A stretch of 64,000 nt of DNA, taken from Aquimarina spongiae (GTDB taxonomy: Bacteria; Bacteroidota; Bacteroidia; Flavobacteriales; Flavobacteriaceae). The notes under the pieces were generated by a model. The model did no database searches and was not told the origin of the DNA. It worked only from the letters and a program-made list of their open reading frames with translations. The stretch is from NCBI RefSeq assembly GCF_900141785.1, contig NZ_FQYP01000010.1, positions 124,001 to 188,000 of the forward strand. The letters are read 5' to 3'. Positions 24,112-32,920 of the stretch are shown piece by piece. Each line of letters begins with the position of its first letter. The stretch's first letter is position 1. Made by a program: the position numbers and the translations under genes.

Positions 24112-24333
24112 ATGCATAAGCTAAAAAAAAGTCAGATTTACGAAGATCATGATGAAGTAAAAGATGTCTTCACACTTTTGGAGAAAAATATGAATTGTAC
24201 CAATACGATAATCGATCAAATTGATTATTTACTGGAAAACAAGCATTTACCCGATTCAATATTAAAAATCCTTACTTCACTGAGAAACACCTGTGCAGTA
24301 AACATCATGAATATTGCCAGATTAACCCAATAA
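24112..24333 (+). CDS. Small helical protein of unknown function (73 aa)
   Basis: Soluble, mainly helical (VKDVFTLLEKNMNCTNTIIDQIDYLLENKH...), with two cysteines. No family is recognised. An A-rich leader and a TAA stop set it off from its neighbours. It lies divergent from ECF operon 2, but I see no TGnAACn/CGTC promoter on this strand, so a link to that sigma factor is not supported. Confidence 0.5.
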   Translation: MHKLKKSQIYEDHDEVKDVFTLLEKNMNCTNTIIDQIDYLLENKHLPDSILKILTSLRNTCAVNIMNIARLTQ

Positions 24334-24414
24334 ACCTATTACTTTTCTTCATAAGGATTAATAGCATTTAGATCCCAAAAAAGACTATCTTTAATCAATC
24401 AAAGATTAACTTTT

Positions 24415-24972
24415 ATGTCTAGATCACTAAAACGAGTGCTATTAATCCTTGCCGGCCTTTTTATTTTCGGTTTTGCCGGCTTACAATTGATAAAATACAA
24501 TACCAAAAAACATAGCCCAGAAGAAGCCTTTACTCATAATGCTGGTAATGTCAATTTTGAGATTTATTATAACAGGCCCTACAAAAAGGATAGGGAAATT
24601 TTTGGCAATTTGGTCCCTTTTGGTGAAGTATGGAGAACCGGAGCAAATGAGGCTACGACTTTTACCACCGATAAAGACGTTATGGTAGATGGCACACAAC
24701 TACCCGCAGGGACGTATACATTATGGACTATCCCCAATAAAGATTCTTGGAAAGTTATTTTTAATAATAAAATGTACGATTGGGGAGTGAGTTTCAATGA
24801 TGGAAAAGCTACCCGAGATCCGCAATACGATCAACTCATTGTTGAAGTTCCTGTACAACCTCTTTTAAATGTGGTAGAGCAATTCTCCATTTATTTTCAA
24901 AATGCAAATGGATTTACCCTCATGTTCTTGGCTTGGGATCAAACCGCCGTTGCTATTCCGATAAAAGTATAA
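24415..24972 (+). CDS. DUF2911 domain protein, membrane-anchored
   Basis: 185 residues. One N-terminal membrane helix (VLLILAGLFIFGFAGLQLI) anchors a DUF2911 domain, recognised by VNFEIYYNRPYKKDREIFG, VWRTGANEATTFTTDKDV and LPAGTYTLWTIPNKDSWKVIFN. The family is common and periplasmic in Bacteroidota, with a beta-sandwich pattern. No enzymatic function is known. It is followed by meaB after 70 bp, but meaB has its own -7 box. Confidence 0.88.
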   Translation: MSRSLKRVLLILAGLFIFGFAGLQLIKYNTKKHSPEEAFTHNAGNVNFEIYYNRPYKKDREIFGNLVPFGEVWRTGANEATTFTTDKDVMVDGTQLPAGTYTLWTIPNKDSWKVIFNNKMYDWGVSFNDGKATRDPQYDQLIVEVPVQPLLNVVEQFSIYFQNANGFTLMFLAWDQTAVAIPIKV

Positions 24973-25019
24973 TTTTAGTTTAAGGAGTAATAAAAGATAT
25001 ATTAACTGTTAGGAATTTA

Positions 25020-25027
25020 TAACTTTG
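25020..25027 (+). promoter_or_regulatory. -7 box before meaB
   Basis: TAACTTTG, an exact TAnnTTTG, 15 bp before the GTG start; it supports GTG at 25043 as the true start. No clear -33 TTG. Confidence 0.55.
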
Positions 25028-25042
25028 CCTTAAAATCAGTCT

Positions 25043-26119
25043 GTGTCTAAAGCACCCAACAAACATCCTCAATCGATCTCAAAAGTTCCTGAAAGCACCA
25101 AGAACGATGCTATTGATCGCTTTAAAAGGAAACGCCAAAAAAAAGTAAGCGTCCAAACCATTTTTGAAGGAATTTTGGCCAAAGATACTACGGCATTAAG
25201 TCGCGGTATTACTTTGATCGAAAGCACACAGGAGGATCATACCACGCAAGCACAACAACTCATAGAAAAATGTCTACCTCACTCCAATAAGGCCGTTAGG
25301 GTTGGTATTACAGGAGTACCGGGAGTAGGAAAAAGTACATTCATTGAAGCCTTAGGCGATCTTTTGATTCAAAAAGGAAAAAAAGTTGCTGTTCTGGCCG
25401 TTGATCCTAGCAGTACAATTTCGAAGGGTAGTATATTAGGAGATAAAACCAGAATGGAATCTTTGGTGAGGTCTCGAGATGCTTTTATTCGTCCTTCCCC
25501 TTCTGGTAGTTCTCTAGGAGGAGTTGCTCAGAAGACCAGAGAATCTATAATTCTTTGCGAAGCTGCTGGGTATGATGTAATTATTATTGAAACGGTTGGA
25601 GTTGGACAAAGCGAAACGGCAGTACATAGTATGGTGGATTTCTTTTTGCTTTTAAAATTGGCTGGAGCCGGAGATGAACTTCAAGGTATCAAAAGAGGGA
25701 TTATAGAAATGGCAGATACCATAGTGATCAATAAAGCAGATGGTGATAATCAAAAACGTGCACGTGAGGCAAAGAATCAGTTCAGGAAAGCCTTGCATCT
25801 GTTCCCTCTTGCAGAAAGCACATGGTCTCCCCAGGTAATGACCTGTAGTGCCCTAAAAAAAGAAGGGATTGAAGAGATCTGGAAGGTCATTCTGGATTAT
25901 TTGGACATCACCAAAAAGAATGGCTTTTTTGAAGAGAATCGGATTCAACAAAACAAGTTCTGGTTACTACAGACTATAGAAGAACAATTGAAAACATCAT
26001 TTTTTAACAACCCAGAGGTAAAAAAAGAAATGAATACTCAGATGGAAGCAGTACAACAGCTTAAAACCTCTCCTTTTACTGCTGCCAAATATTTACTCAA
26101 CCTAGGCAAGAAGCAATAA
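25043..26119 (+). CDS. meaB: Methylmalonyl-CoA mutase-associated GTPase MeaB
   Basis: 358 residues from a GTG start. G3E-type P-loop GTPase: Walker A GVPGVGKSTF (about residues 93-102), switch region DPSSTISKGSILGDKTRM, the RPSPSGSSLGGVA segment, ETVGVGQSE as Walker B region, and NKADGDN as base-recognition motif. MeaB guards methylmalonyl-CoA mutase by controlling cofactor delivery and rescue. The mutase genes are not in the window, but the adenosyltransferase that makes its coenzyme is (10.0 kb). Confidence 0.95.
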   Translation: MSKAPNKHPQSISKVPESTKNDAIDRFKRKRQKKVSVQTIFEGILAKDTTALSRGITLIESTQEDHTTQAQQLIEKCLPHSNKAVRVGITGVPGVGKSTFIEALGDLLIQKGKKVAVLAVDPSSTISKGSILGDKTRMESLVRSRDAFIRPSPSGSSLGGVAQKTRESIILCEAAGYDVIIIETVGVGQSETAVHSMVDFFLLLKLAGAGDELQGIKRGIIEMADTIVINKADGDNQKRAREAKNQFRKALHLFPLAESTWSPQVMTCSALKKEGIEEIWKVILDYLDITKKNGFFEENRIQQNKFWLLQTIEEQLKTSFFNNPEVKKEMNTQMEAVQQLKTSPFTAAKYLLNLGKKQ

Positions 26120-26123
26120 AGTG

Positions 26124-27380
26124 CTATTTTGATTTTTCCTTAAATCCAAATCGATATGCATACCCCAGACTTAACTCAGAAAAATCTGCCTGACCCAAAT
26201 TGGAATTAATTGTAGCCCCAAGAAATACATTGTTTTTTGGTGATTTGGAAGTATTAAATAGATAATATCTTATTCCCATCCTCCCAGTAATGGTTCTTTT
26301 TATCCGATAATAAGAATTCAACTCTCCTAACCTGGCATATTGTCCCTGGTAAAAAAATCCCTGACTCAATTGCCATTCAATCTTATAAAAAGGTTTGTAA
26401 ATATTTATCCCAAAATCAAACAAGATTCCTACGTGTCCCAGGAAGAGCTCTGCACTTCCAAAAAAACCAAAGTTTGTTGCATAACGAAATGGGTGTTCTT
26501 TGTACTCTGGCACCTGTTCGCTTATGAGTTCTCCATCTTCTCGTATATGATCATAGTAGTGCTCATAAAACCGATAATACGCCCCTATTCCAAACTTATA
26601 CGTTTTATTGATAATCTTACCTCCTGAAAGAGCTACGGAATATACCTCTTTCTTATCATTAAAAATTCTGGAAAGCACATTTTGCCCAATACCAGCTCTG
26701 AAAGAAAAATAATTCTCTGAGTATCGTTTCTTTTTGGGCACTGGTATCCCACTCTTTTCCTGAGATACTGCTGGTTGTTTTCCTATTTCAGAAGATATAT
26801 TGATCAAGAAAGAGTTCAGTCCTTGATTGGGTAACCGAGTATGTCCGTTAGAAAAATGCGCATATCCTATCCCCAAACGCCAATTGATGTTTCTCCGTTT
26901 TAAAAAATCATAATATAAAAATGAACGGAAAGTCCAATTGACTTTGGTAGTAACCGCAAGATTAAATGGATTCGTTTCGGGATCGTATTGCGTATCGAGA
27001 TAAGCTGCTCCCATACCTACATTTACATTCCACCGGTCTGAACGTTTTTTAAATAAACCAAACTCAACAAATGGTAGAACCGAATATGCCAACCCTAATT
27101 TGTCGGTATTACCAAAATCTGTAATTCCTAAAGAAAGACCTGTTTTGGGGTAACCTAACTCTGCTGCCCATCGTTGATCACTTGATTGATTGTAACCGCC
27201 TATACTTACAAATAAGGATTTTTGCAGGTCTGTTTTAGGGAAGCCTGTATTTGCCTCCATCGTTTTTCCTAGAGCTAGTTCTGGAATGATAAAAAAAGAT
27301 CTGGAATTCTTTTTACCTGATTGCTGTGCATAAAGTGATACTCCCACAAAAAACAGGAGTAAATATTTTTTCTTAAACAA
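26124..27380 (-). CDS. Outer-membrane beta-barrel, acyloxyacyl hydrolase (PagL)-like
   Basis: 418 residues with a signal peptide (KKKYLLLFFVGVSLYAQQ) and alternating beta-strand pattern to the C-terminal aromatic (LGYAYRFGFKEK). The motif IGYAHFSNGHTRLPNQGLN (about residues 170-188) matches the catalytic His-Ser-xx-N region of PagL-type lipid A 3-O-deacylases. PagL of Pseudomonas has about 170 residues, so this protein is twice the size, with the motif in the first half; the second half is a further barrel-like region. It may modify lipid A, or be a structural relative. It converges on meaB with only 4 bp between stops. Confidence 0.7.
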   Translation of the reverse strand: MFKKKYLLLFFVGVSLYAQQSGKKNSRSFFIIPELALGKTMEANTGFPKTDLQKSLFVSIGGYNQSSDQRWAAELGYPKTGLSLGITDFGNTDKLGLAYSVLPFVEFGLFKKRSDRWNVNVGMGAAYLDTQYDPETNPFNLAVTTKVNWTFRSFLYYDFLKRRNINWRLGIGYAHFSNGHTRLPNQGLNSFLINISSEIGKQPAVSQEKSGIPVPKKKRYSENYFSFRAGIGQNVLSRIFNDKKEVYSVALSGGKIINKTYKFGIGAYYRFYEHYYDHIREDGELISEQVPEYKEHPFRYATNFGFFGSAELFLGHVGILFDFGINIYKPFYKIEWQLSQGFFYQGQYARLGELNSYYRIKRTITGRMGIRYYLFNTSKSPKNNVFLGATINSNLGQADFSELSLGYAYRFGFKEKSK

Positions 27381-27569
27381 TATAAATGCGGTTTTATAAC
27401 CTAATTGTATCCAAAAGGCTCTTAAAGGTTTGGTTGTTGTTAACTTGTTTTTTCCCCAGCATATATCTATCCAAATACGGATATCAGCATGAGGAAATAT
27501 ACAAATAAAAATAAATTTGCATTAGTTAGGCAGAAACAACCAAGCTTGTTTACAGAAAATAATCTTCGA

Positions 27570-27860
27570 TTATTCTTCTGCCCCCTCCATATCCTTTACC
27601 TCAGGAGCACCCACATTTTCAGGAATATTGTCGGTGGTATCGTCATCATCAAAGGCTTGCATTGTATCCGATAATCTTTTACTTATTTTTACCAGATATG
27701 CGGTATCTTCTGTTCGTACTTCTACAGCTTCGATCAGCTCATTGTGATGATTTTTGAAAGAAATGATATCTCTATCGGCATAGCCATCAGGAAACTTTTG
27801 TACAAGAAGGTTTAAAATGTCTTTATTCAGTTTTTTAAAATCAACAATTACTCTTCTCAT
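27570..27860 (-). CDS. Conserved hypothetical protein (96 aa)
   Basis: A small soluble protein with a folded first two thirds (VDFKKLNKDILNLLVQKFPDGY, then a strand-rich HNELIEAVEVRTEDTAYLVKISK) and an acidic disordered tail (AFDDDDTTDNIPEN). The family is seen in flavobacteria but has no function that I know. The acidic tail suggests interaction with a basic partner. Confidence 0.65.
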   Translation of the reverse strand: MRRVIVDFKKLNKDILNLLVQKFPDGYADRDIISFKNHHNELIEAVEVRTEDTAYLVKISKRLSDTMQAFDDDDTTDNIPENVGAPEVKDMEGAEE

Positions 27861-28206
27861 GGGTTTGCAGGTTTAGTTAGTTATAATAACAGGGTTAAAA
27901 CGAAGGTCTACTTTTAATTCTATTACTAAACTTGAGGAAAATTATAGTTACTTTACCCCCAAGGAATCTTCTAATTGGGCTGGTTCCCATAACACAGCTG
28001 TAATGCTATTACAAGTCTACTTAAAATTATTGAAATTTTTGAAGAAACAAGTTTAAAAATCAGATTATTTTTTCGGTTTTTTACTTGTTAAAAAAATCAA
28101 AACTTATCAGGATAATAACGTCAATTCAAAACTTTTTAAGACATTTAATAGTACACCATTACATTTTATTACTACTAAAAATTTTTCCAAAGAAAAACGA
28201 ACTATT
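27861..28206. other. Intergenic region before the BCCT transporter gene
   Basis: 346 bp without a gene or convincing hairpin. The ATG of the transporter is preceded by AAAAACGAACTATT, a leader motif that also occurs before three other genes of the window. No exact TTG/TAnnTTTG pair is found. Confidence 0.5.
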
Positions 28207-29727
28207 ATGAGATTTGATTTCAGCAAAAACAGTTTACTCTATATTTCACTGGGAATCCTCCTATTTTTTTCATTTTTCTTATATTTTTTTACCGTTGAAA
28301 CCTATGATGGAATAGAGTCCTTTTCCATATTGATACGACAGCTATTTGGGAGGTTTTATCTTTGGTTGGGATTGATTTGTGTAGTATTATTAGTCATGCT
28401 AGCCATTTCTAAATGGGGAAGTAAAAAATTGGGTTCCTCTACCGATAGACCTCAATTCTCAAGGTTGGCATGGATATCCATGTTATACAGCGCAGGCATG
28501 GGTGCCGGAATTTTATTACGGGCAGTGCAGGAGCCCGTGTATATGATGAATAATCCCCCAATAAACACCAGTGCCAAGACGAGTACTATAGCACTCGAAT
28601 ACACTTTTTATCAATGGGGATTTACCGCCTGGGCCTTTTATGCAATCTTTGCCATAGTAGTAGGGTATTATTTATTCGTTCACTCCAAAAAAGTATTGTC
28701 AAGCAGTGCTTTTTCCTCAATATCAAAATTGGTCCCCTCTGGAGTTGCTCAGAGTATCATTTTTGGGAGTATCGATATCCTTGCTATCCTTACCACCGTT
28801 TTCGGATTGGTGGCGGCCATAGGACTCGGTACTACCCAAACCGAAGGAGGGTTGACTCATATATTAAACCATGACATAGGATTAACAGGAACTATTTTGG
28901 TCCTATTACTCATTTCAGTATTGGCATTTATATCGGTGTTTAGAGGAGTTAACAAAGGCATTAAAATCATTTCTACCTGGAATATCTATATCACCATAGG
29001 TCTATTACTCTTTGTATTTGTACAAAGTGATATCCTTTCGGTAATCTACCAATTTTTTAATGCATTATTTCACTACATCATTGATTTTATACCTCTTAGT
29101 TTAGCGTACGGCCGGTATAACCCAGGCGAAGCGTTTCTTACGGATTGGACCTACTATTATTGGGCGTTTTGGCTGGCCTGGGCTCCATTTACTGGCATTT
29201 TTATTGCCAGAATTTCTAAAGGAAGAACTCTTAGAGAAATTATACTAGGAGTACTTTTTATTCCCTCTCTAGGTACTTTTTTTTGGTTTACTACCTTTGG
29301 GCAATCTGCTTTTGATATCATAGAACACCTAGGAAATTATCAAGGGCAATTTGACAACGTATTTACTTCTATTTTTATCTTTTTTGAAAATTATCCCTTA
29401 CAAAGTTTTATAAATGCATTAACCATATTGCTCTTGATCAGTTTTTTGGTCACTTCACTAGATTCTGCCATTTTTGTGCTCAGCATGTTCACTGATGATG
29501 GCAAACAAGAACCTTCAAAAAAACATCGTTTATTATGGAGTATTGTTCTCACAATTTTTGCTATTGGAATCATTTTGTTGGGTAATGCTAAAGCCGAAAT
29601 CAATGTATTGATTGCCATGCAAAAACTACTCATTATCACATCTTTACCTTTTTCGTTACTTATGGTGATAATGATTATATTATTCTTTAGGGATTTTAAA
29701 AAGAAAAGACCTGTTGAAAAAACTTAA
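28207..29727 (+). CDS. BCCT family transporter (betaine/choline/carnitine type)
   Basis: 506 residues with about 12 membrane helices. Family blocks are clear: LYSAGMGAGILLRAVQEPVYMM near helix 3, and the helix 8 signature DWTYYYWAFWLAWAPFTGIF with the aromatic cage residues, followed by ARISKGRTLREIILG. BCCT proteins take up trimethylammonium solutes, mostly with sodium, for osmotic protection. The helix 3 segment differs from the usual GMGIGLxFxGxxEP by bulky and charged residues (ILLRAVQEP), so substrate or coupling ion may differ. An osmolyte role suits a marine organism. Confidence 0.88.
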   Translation: MRFDFSKNSLLYISLGILLFFSFFLYFFTVETYDGIESFSILIRQLFGRFYLWLGLICVVLLVMLAISKWGSKKLGSSTDRPQFSRLAWISMLYSAGMGAGILLRAVQEPVYMMNNPPINTSAKTSTIALEYTFYQWGFTAWAFYAIFAIVVGYYLFVHSKKVLSSSAFSSISKLVPSGVAQSIIFGSIDILAILTTVFGLVAAIGLGTTQTEGGLTHILNHDIGLTGTILVLLLISVLAFISVFRGVNKGIKIISTWNIYITIGLLLFVFVQSDILSVIYQFFNALFHYIIDFIPLSLAYGRYNPGEAFLTDWTYYYWAFWLAWAPFTGIFIARISKGRTLREIILGVLFIPSLGTFFWFTTFGQSAFDIIEHLGNYQGQFDNVFTSIFIFFENYPLQSFINALTILLLISFLVTSLDSAIFVLSMFTDDGKQEPSKKHRLLWSIVLTIFAIGIILLGNAKAEINVLIAMQKLLIITSLPFSLLMVIMIILFFRDFKKKRPVEKT

Positions 29728-29772
29728 TAATAGCGAGTTTTTAACGTTATCTATGTCGGGATCTGAAATGAC

Positions 29773-32010
29773 ATGAAGCAGTTTTTACAAAAAAAATGGG
29801 TAAAGTGGCCCTCGTTGGGCCTTGGGATTATTGTACTGGGGTTTATCGGTTTTTACCTTTCTATCTATCTGGGTGCGTGGGGCAAATTACCAACCAAACA
29901 GGAATTAGGTACGCTTAAACAGGCTCAGGCAACTCAGGTATTAGCTAAGGACGGACAACTAATTGGCAAGTATTACATCTATGATAGACAACCTATCACA
30001 TATGCAGATCTTCCTGAACATTTGATTAATGCGCTTATCGCAACGGAAGATGTTCGGTTTTATGAGCACGATGGTGTGGATAACAAAAGTTTATTGCGTG
30101 TATTTTTCAAAAGTATCTTATTAAGAGATAAATCTTCTGGCGGTGGTAGTACAATTACTTTGCAATTAGCTAAGAATCTTTATGGGCGGAAAAAATATCG
30201 AATATTCAGTACGGTTATTAACAAACTAAAAGAATCTATTATTGCTCAAAGGATAGAGGAAATTTACACCAAACAAGAAATACTGGTACTGTACTTTAAC
30301 ACTGTACCTTTTCCGGATAACACCTACGGTATAGAAAGTGCTGCTCAAAAGTTTTTTAATAAAACCACCTCTCAACTTACCTTATCGCAATCGGCAACTT
30401 TGATTGGCACCCTAAAAGCAAATCATAGTTACAACCCTCGTCTTTTTCCAGAACGAAGTCAGTTAAGAAGAGATGTAGTCCTCAAACAAATGGTCAAATA
30501 TGGATACATCTTATCTCAAAAAGCAGACAAGACAATGAGCAAAAGTATAGCGTTGGATTATCAATATTTTAATCATGACCTTGGACTTGCTCCATATTTC
30601 AGAGAAGAGGTAAAAAAAGAGCTTCTCAAAATCATGGAACATCATAAAAAACTCGACGGTAATGATTATGATATCTACAATGATGGCCTGGTGGTTTACA
30701 CTACTTTGGATTTCAAGATGCAAGCCTTGGCAGAAGAAGCTATGAAAGAACATCTAAAAAGTCTACAAAAACAATATGAAACATCGTACGGGGATCAAGC
30801 ACCATGGAAGGACAAGGGATTACTCAAGAATATCATCCGGAAACAAAAAACATATAAAAAGTGGACTGAAGAGGGGTTGACAGAATCTCAAATATTGGAT
30901 TCTTTATCTAAGGAAAAAGAAATTGAACTTTTTGAATGGAGTGGAGATAGTACCAAAAAAGTTTCTTCTATAGATAGCACTCAACACTATCTTAAATTTT
31001 TAAATACCGGGATGATCGCTGTAGCACCTTCTACTGGAGCGGTACAAGTCTATATTGGCGGTATTGATTATCGTCATTTTAAATACGATCATGTATCACA
31101 AAGTAAAAGGCAAGTTGGATCGACTTTTAAACCTTTTGTGTATACCGCAGCCATAGAAGACGGTATGAAACCGTGTACTTATTTTTCAACCAAATCGATT
31201 ACCTATACAGATCTAGAGGATTGGACTCCTAAAAATTCATCAAAAGAAGAAGATCCATATCTCAATTTCAGTCTGGAGACTGCACTAAGTCAATCTGTTA
31301 ACACAGTAGCCGTAAAAGTTCTTAACGAAGTGGGAATCCCCAAAGTGGTAGATCAGGTAAGAAAATTAGGCATCACCGATTCGCTGTCAGAAAAACCCGC
31401 TATGGCTTTAGGCACTGATGGTATTCCTTTAAAATCTCTTGCTGGAGCCTATGCCAGTTTCGTAAACGAAAGTAAACCAGTAACCCCATTTTACATCACA
31501 AAAATTGAAGATAAAAATGGTAATCTCATACAATCTTTCGAACCCAAAATAAAGGATACCTTAGCATACTCCGCATATACACGACAAGTAATGCTGCAGA
31601 TGATGAGAGCAACCGTAAATAAAGGAACGGCTTCAAGAATACGGAATTCTTATAAGTTGAATAATGATATTGCCGGAAAGACGGGAACCACCCAAGACAA
31701 TAAGGATGGCTGGTTTGTAGGGATCACTCCCAAACTTGTAACAGTTACCTGGGTAGGTAATGATAACTACAATATTGGTTTTAAAACCACCGCTATGGGT
31801 CAGGGAGCAAATACGGCTTTACCTATTTTTGCAAAGCTATATCAAGAAATGAATAAAGATGCTAGTTTTGACTTCATCACCAAAGCCAAATTTGAGAAAC
31901 TCACTGAAGAAATTCTGGATGATCTGGATTGTAAACCCGAAAAGCGTGATAGTTTCTTAAAACGATTATTTAGCAAAAAGCAGAAAAAGAAAAAATTCAG
32001 AAAAAATTAG
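29773..32010 (+). CDS. Class A penicillin-binding protein (transglycosylase/transpeptidase)
   Basis: 745 residues. N-terminal membrane helix (about 13-33), then a GT51 transglycosylase domain with catalytic E92 in ATEDVRFYEHDGVD, the GGSTITLQLAKNLY motif and KQEILVLYFNTVPF. The transpeptidase domain has S450-T-F-K453, S508-V-N510 and K636-T-G-T, all complete, so both activities should work. It polymerises and cross-links peptidoglycan at the inner membrane. The C-terminus is very basic (KKQKKKKFRKN). The start lies 45 bp after the BCCT gene. Confidence 0.94.
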   Translation: MKQFLQKKWVKWPSLGLGIIVLGFIGFYLSIYLGAWGKLPTKQELGTLKQAQATQVLAKDGQLIGKYYIYDRQPITYADLPEHLINALIATEDVRFYEHDGVDNKSLLRVFFKSILLRDKSSGGGSTITLQLAKNLYGRKKYRIFSTVINKLKESIIAQRIEEIYTKQEILVLYFNTVPFPDNTYGIESAAQKFFNKTTSQLTLSQSATLIGTLKANHSYNPRLFPERSQLRRDVVLKQMVKYGYILSQKADKTMSKSIALDYQYFNHDLGLAPYFREEVKKELLKIMEHHKKLDGNDYDIYNDGLVVYTTLDFKMQALAEEAMKEHLKSLQKQYETSYGDQAPWKDKGLLKNIIRKQKTYKKWTEEGLTESQILDSLSKEKEIELFEWSGDSTKKVSSIDSTQHYLKFLNTGMIAVAPSTGAVQVYIGGIDYRHFKYDHVSQSKRQVGSTFKPFVYTAAIEDGMKPCTYFSTKSITYTDLEDWTPKNSSKEEDPYLNFSLETALSQSVNTVAVKVLNEVGIPKVVDQVRKLGITDSLSEKPAMALGTDGIPLKSLAGAYASFVNESKPVTPFYITKIEDKNGNLIQSFEPKIKDTLAYSAYTRQVMLQMMRATVNKGTASRIRNSYKLNNDIAGKTGTTQDNKDGWFVGITPKLVTVTWVGNDNYNIGFKTTAMGQGANTALPIFAKLYQEMNKDASFDFITKAKFEKLTEEILDDLDCKPEKRDSFLKRLFSKKQKKKKFRKN

Positions 32011-32034
32011 AAATCAAGGCTCAAAAAGGGTTTC

Positions 32035-32601
32035 TTATGATCCGTATTTTTTGATTAAAAACCCATGAAGTTTATAGGCACCTACACCCAATAAAATACC
32101 TATTGCCATACCAGTAATGATATCCCCTGGATAATGAACTCCTAAGTAAATTCTACTATAGCTCACAACGATAGACCAAACTACCATAAAAGGAAAGATA
32201 TACTTTAGACGCTTTTGTAGAGAAAGCCCTGTAAAAAAAGCCAATGCCATAGAACTGGCAGCATGAGCCGAAAAATATCCATGACGACCACAACGTTCTG
32301 CAATAAATCTGGTAAATTCTGCTACCCCTTCTGCACGACATGGTCTTGGTCGCATAAACAATACATTCTTGAACAGGTTTGACAATTGATCAGATGCAGC
32401 AATCAAACCAGCTACGACAACCAGTGTTATAATCGTACCACGTAACCCAAAATATTTATGGAAAAAGTATAACAAAACTAAATACAAGGGAATTTGATAT
32501 AACTTTTCGGTCATAAACAACCAAAATCCATCCCAAGTAGTATTCCCAAGGTTATTGAGATATAAAAAAAGATCTCTATCAAATTGTATTAGTTCTTCCA
32601 T
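32035..32601 (-). CDS. PAP2-family membrane phosphatase
   Basis: 188 residues with five or six helices and the three PAP2 motifs: KNVLFMRPRP, SAHAASSMA (catalytic His in the SAH motif) and SRIYLGVHYPGD. Members remove phosphate from lipid pyrophosphates or phosphatidic acid; undecaprenyl pyrophosphate is a possible substrate given the nearby class A PBP gene, although that gene is convergent. It lies just downstream of a small acidic-protein gene on the same strand. Confidence 0.92.
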   Translation of the reverse strand: MEELIQFDRDLFLYLNNLGNTTWDGFWLFMTEKLYQIPLYLVLLYFFHKYFGLRGTIITLVVVAGLIAASDQLSNLFKNVLFMRPRPCRAEGVAEFTRFIAERCGRHGYFSAHAASSMALAFFTGLSLQKRLKYIFPFMVVWSIVVSYSRIYLGVHYPGDIITGMAIGILLGVGAYKLHGFLIKKYGS

Positions 32602-32624
32602 GAATCAATAGGATATCAACCGGG

Positions 32625-32852
32625 TTATTCGTCATAACGTTCTATCTCACGATCATAAAAGTCATTTGCTTCCTGAAAAAGGTTTTCAGCTTCAGAAAGT
32701 AACTCTTTCTCATCGTGCTTATCAAATTCTTCAAGCCATTCTACCTCATCATTTTCAAGATTGATGATAAACCTTGGAAATTCGGTATGAATCACAAAAA
32801 TTGAATCAGGAAAATCAGTATTATCCCCTAACAAGAATTTTGGAAAGCTCAT
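32625..32852 (-). CDS. Small acidic conserved protein (75 aa)
   Basis: Start chosen at 32852 (MSFPKFLLGDNTDFP), as this is the natural beginning of a compact domain; the longer frame to 32903 adds 17 residues without family character. A strand-rich first half (SIFVIHTEFPRFIINLENDEVEWLEEF) and an acidic helix follow. It lies 23 bp before the PAP2 gene. A flavobacterial family, function unknown. Confidence 0.7.
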   Translation of the reverse strand: MSFPKFLLGDNTDFPDSIFVIHTEFPRFIINLENDEVEWLEEFDKHDEKELLSEAENLFQEANDFYDREIERYDE

Positions 32853-32920
32853 GATTTGTCTATAAAAATTTGCTTCAAAGGTACTACCTTTTTGAAGGAA
32901 CACCAGTTATAATTTTGGTA

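Noticed and set aside
27489..27674. 61-residue plus-strand frame after the PagL-like gene
   Set aside because: Runs into the antisense of the 96-residue conserved gene; no family or leader.
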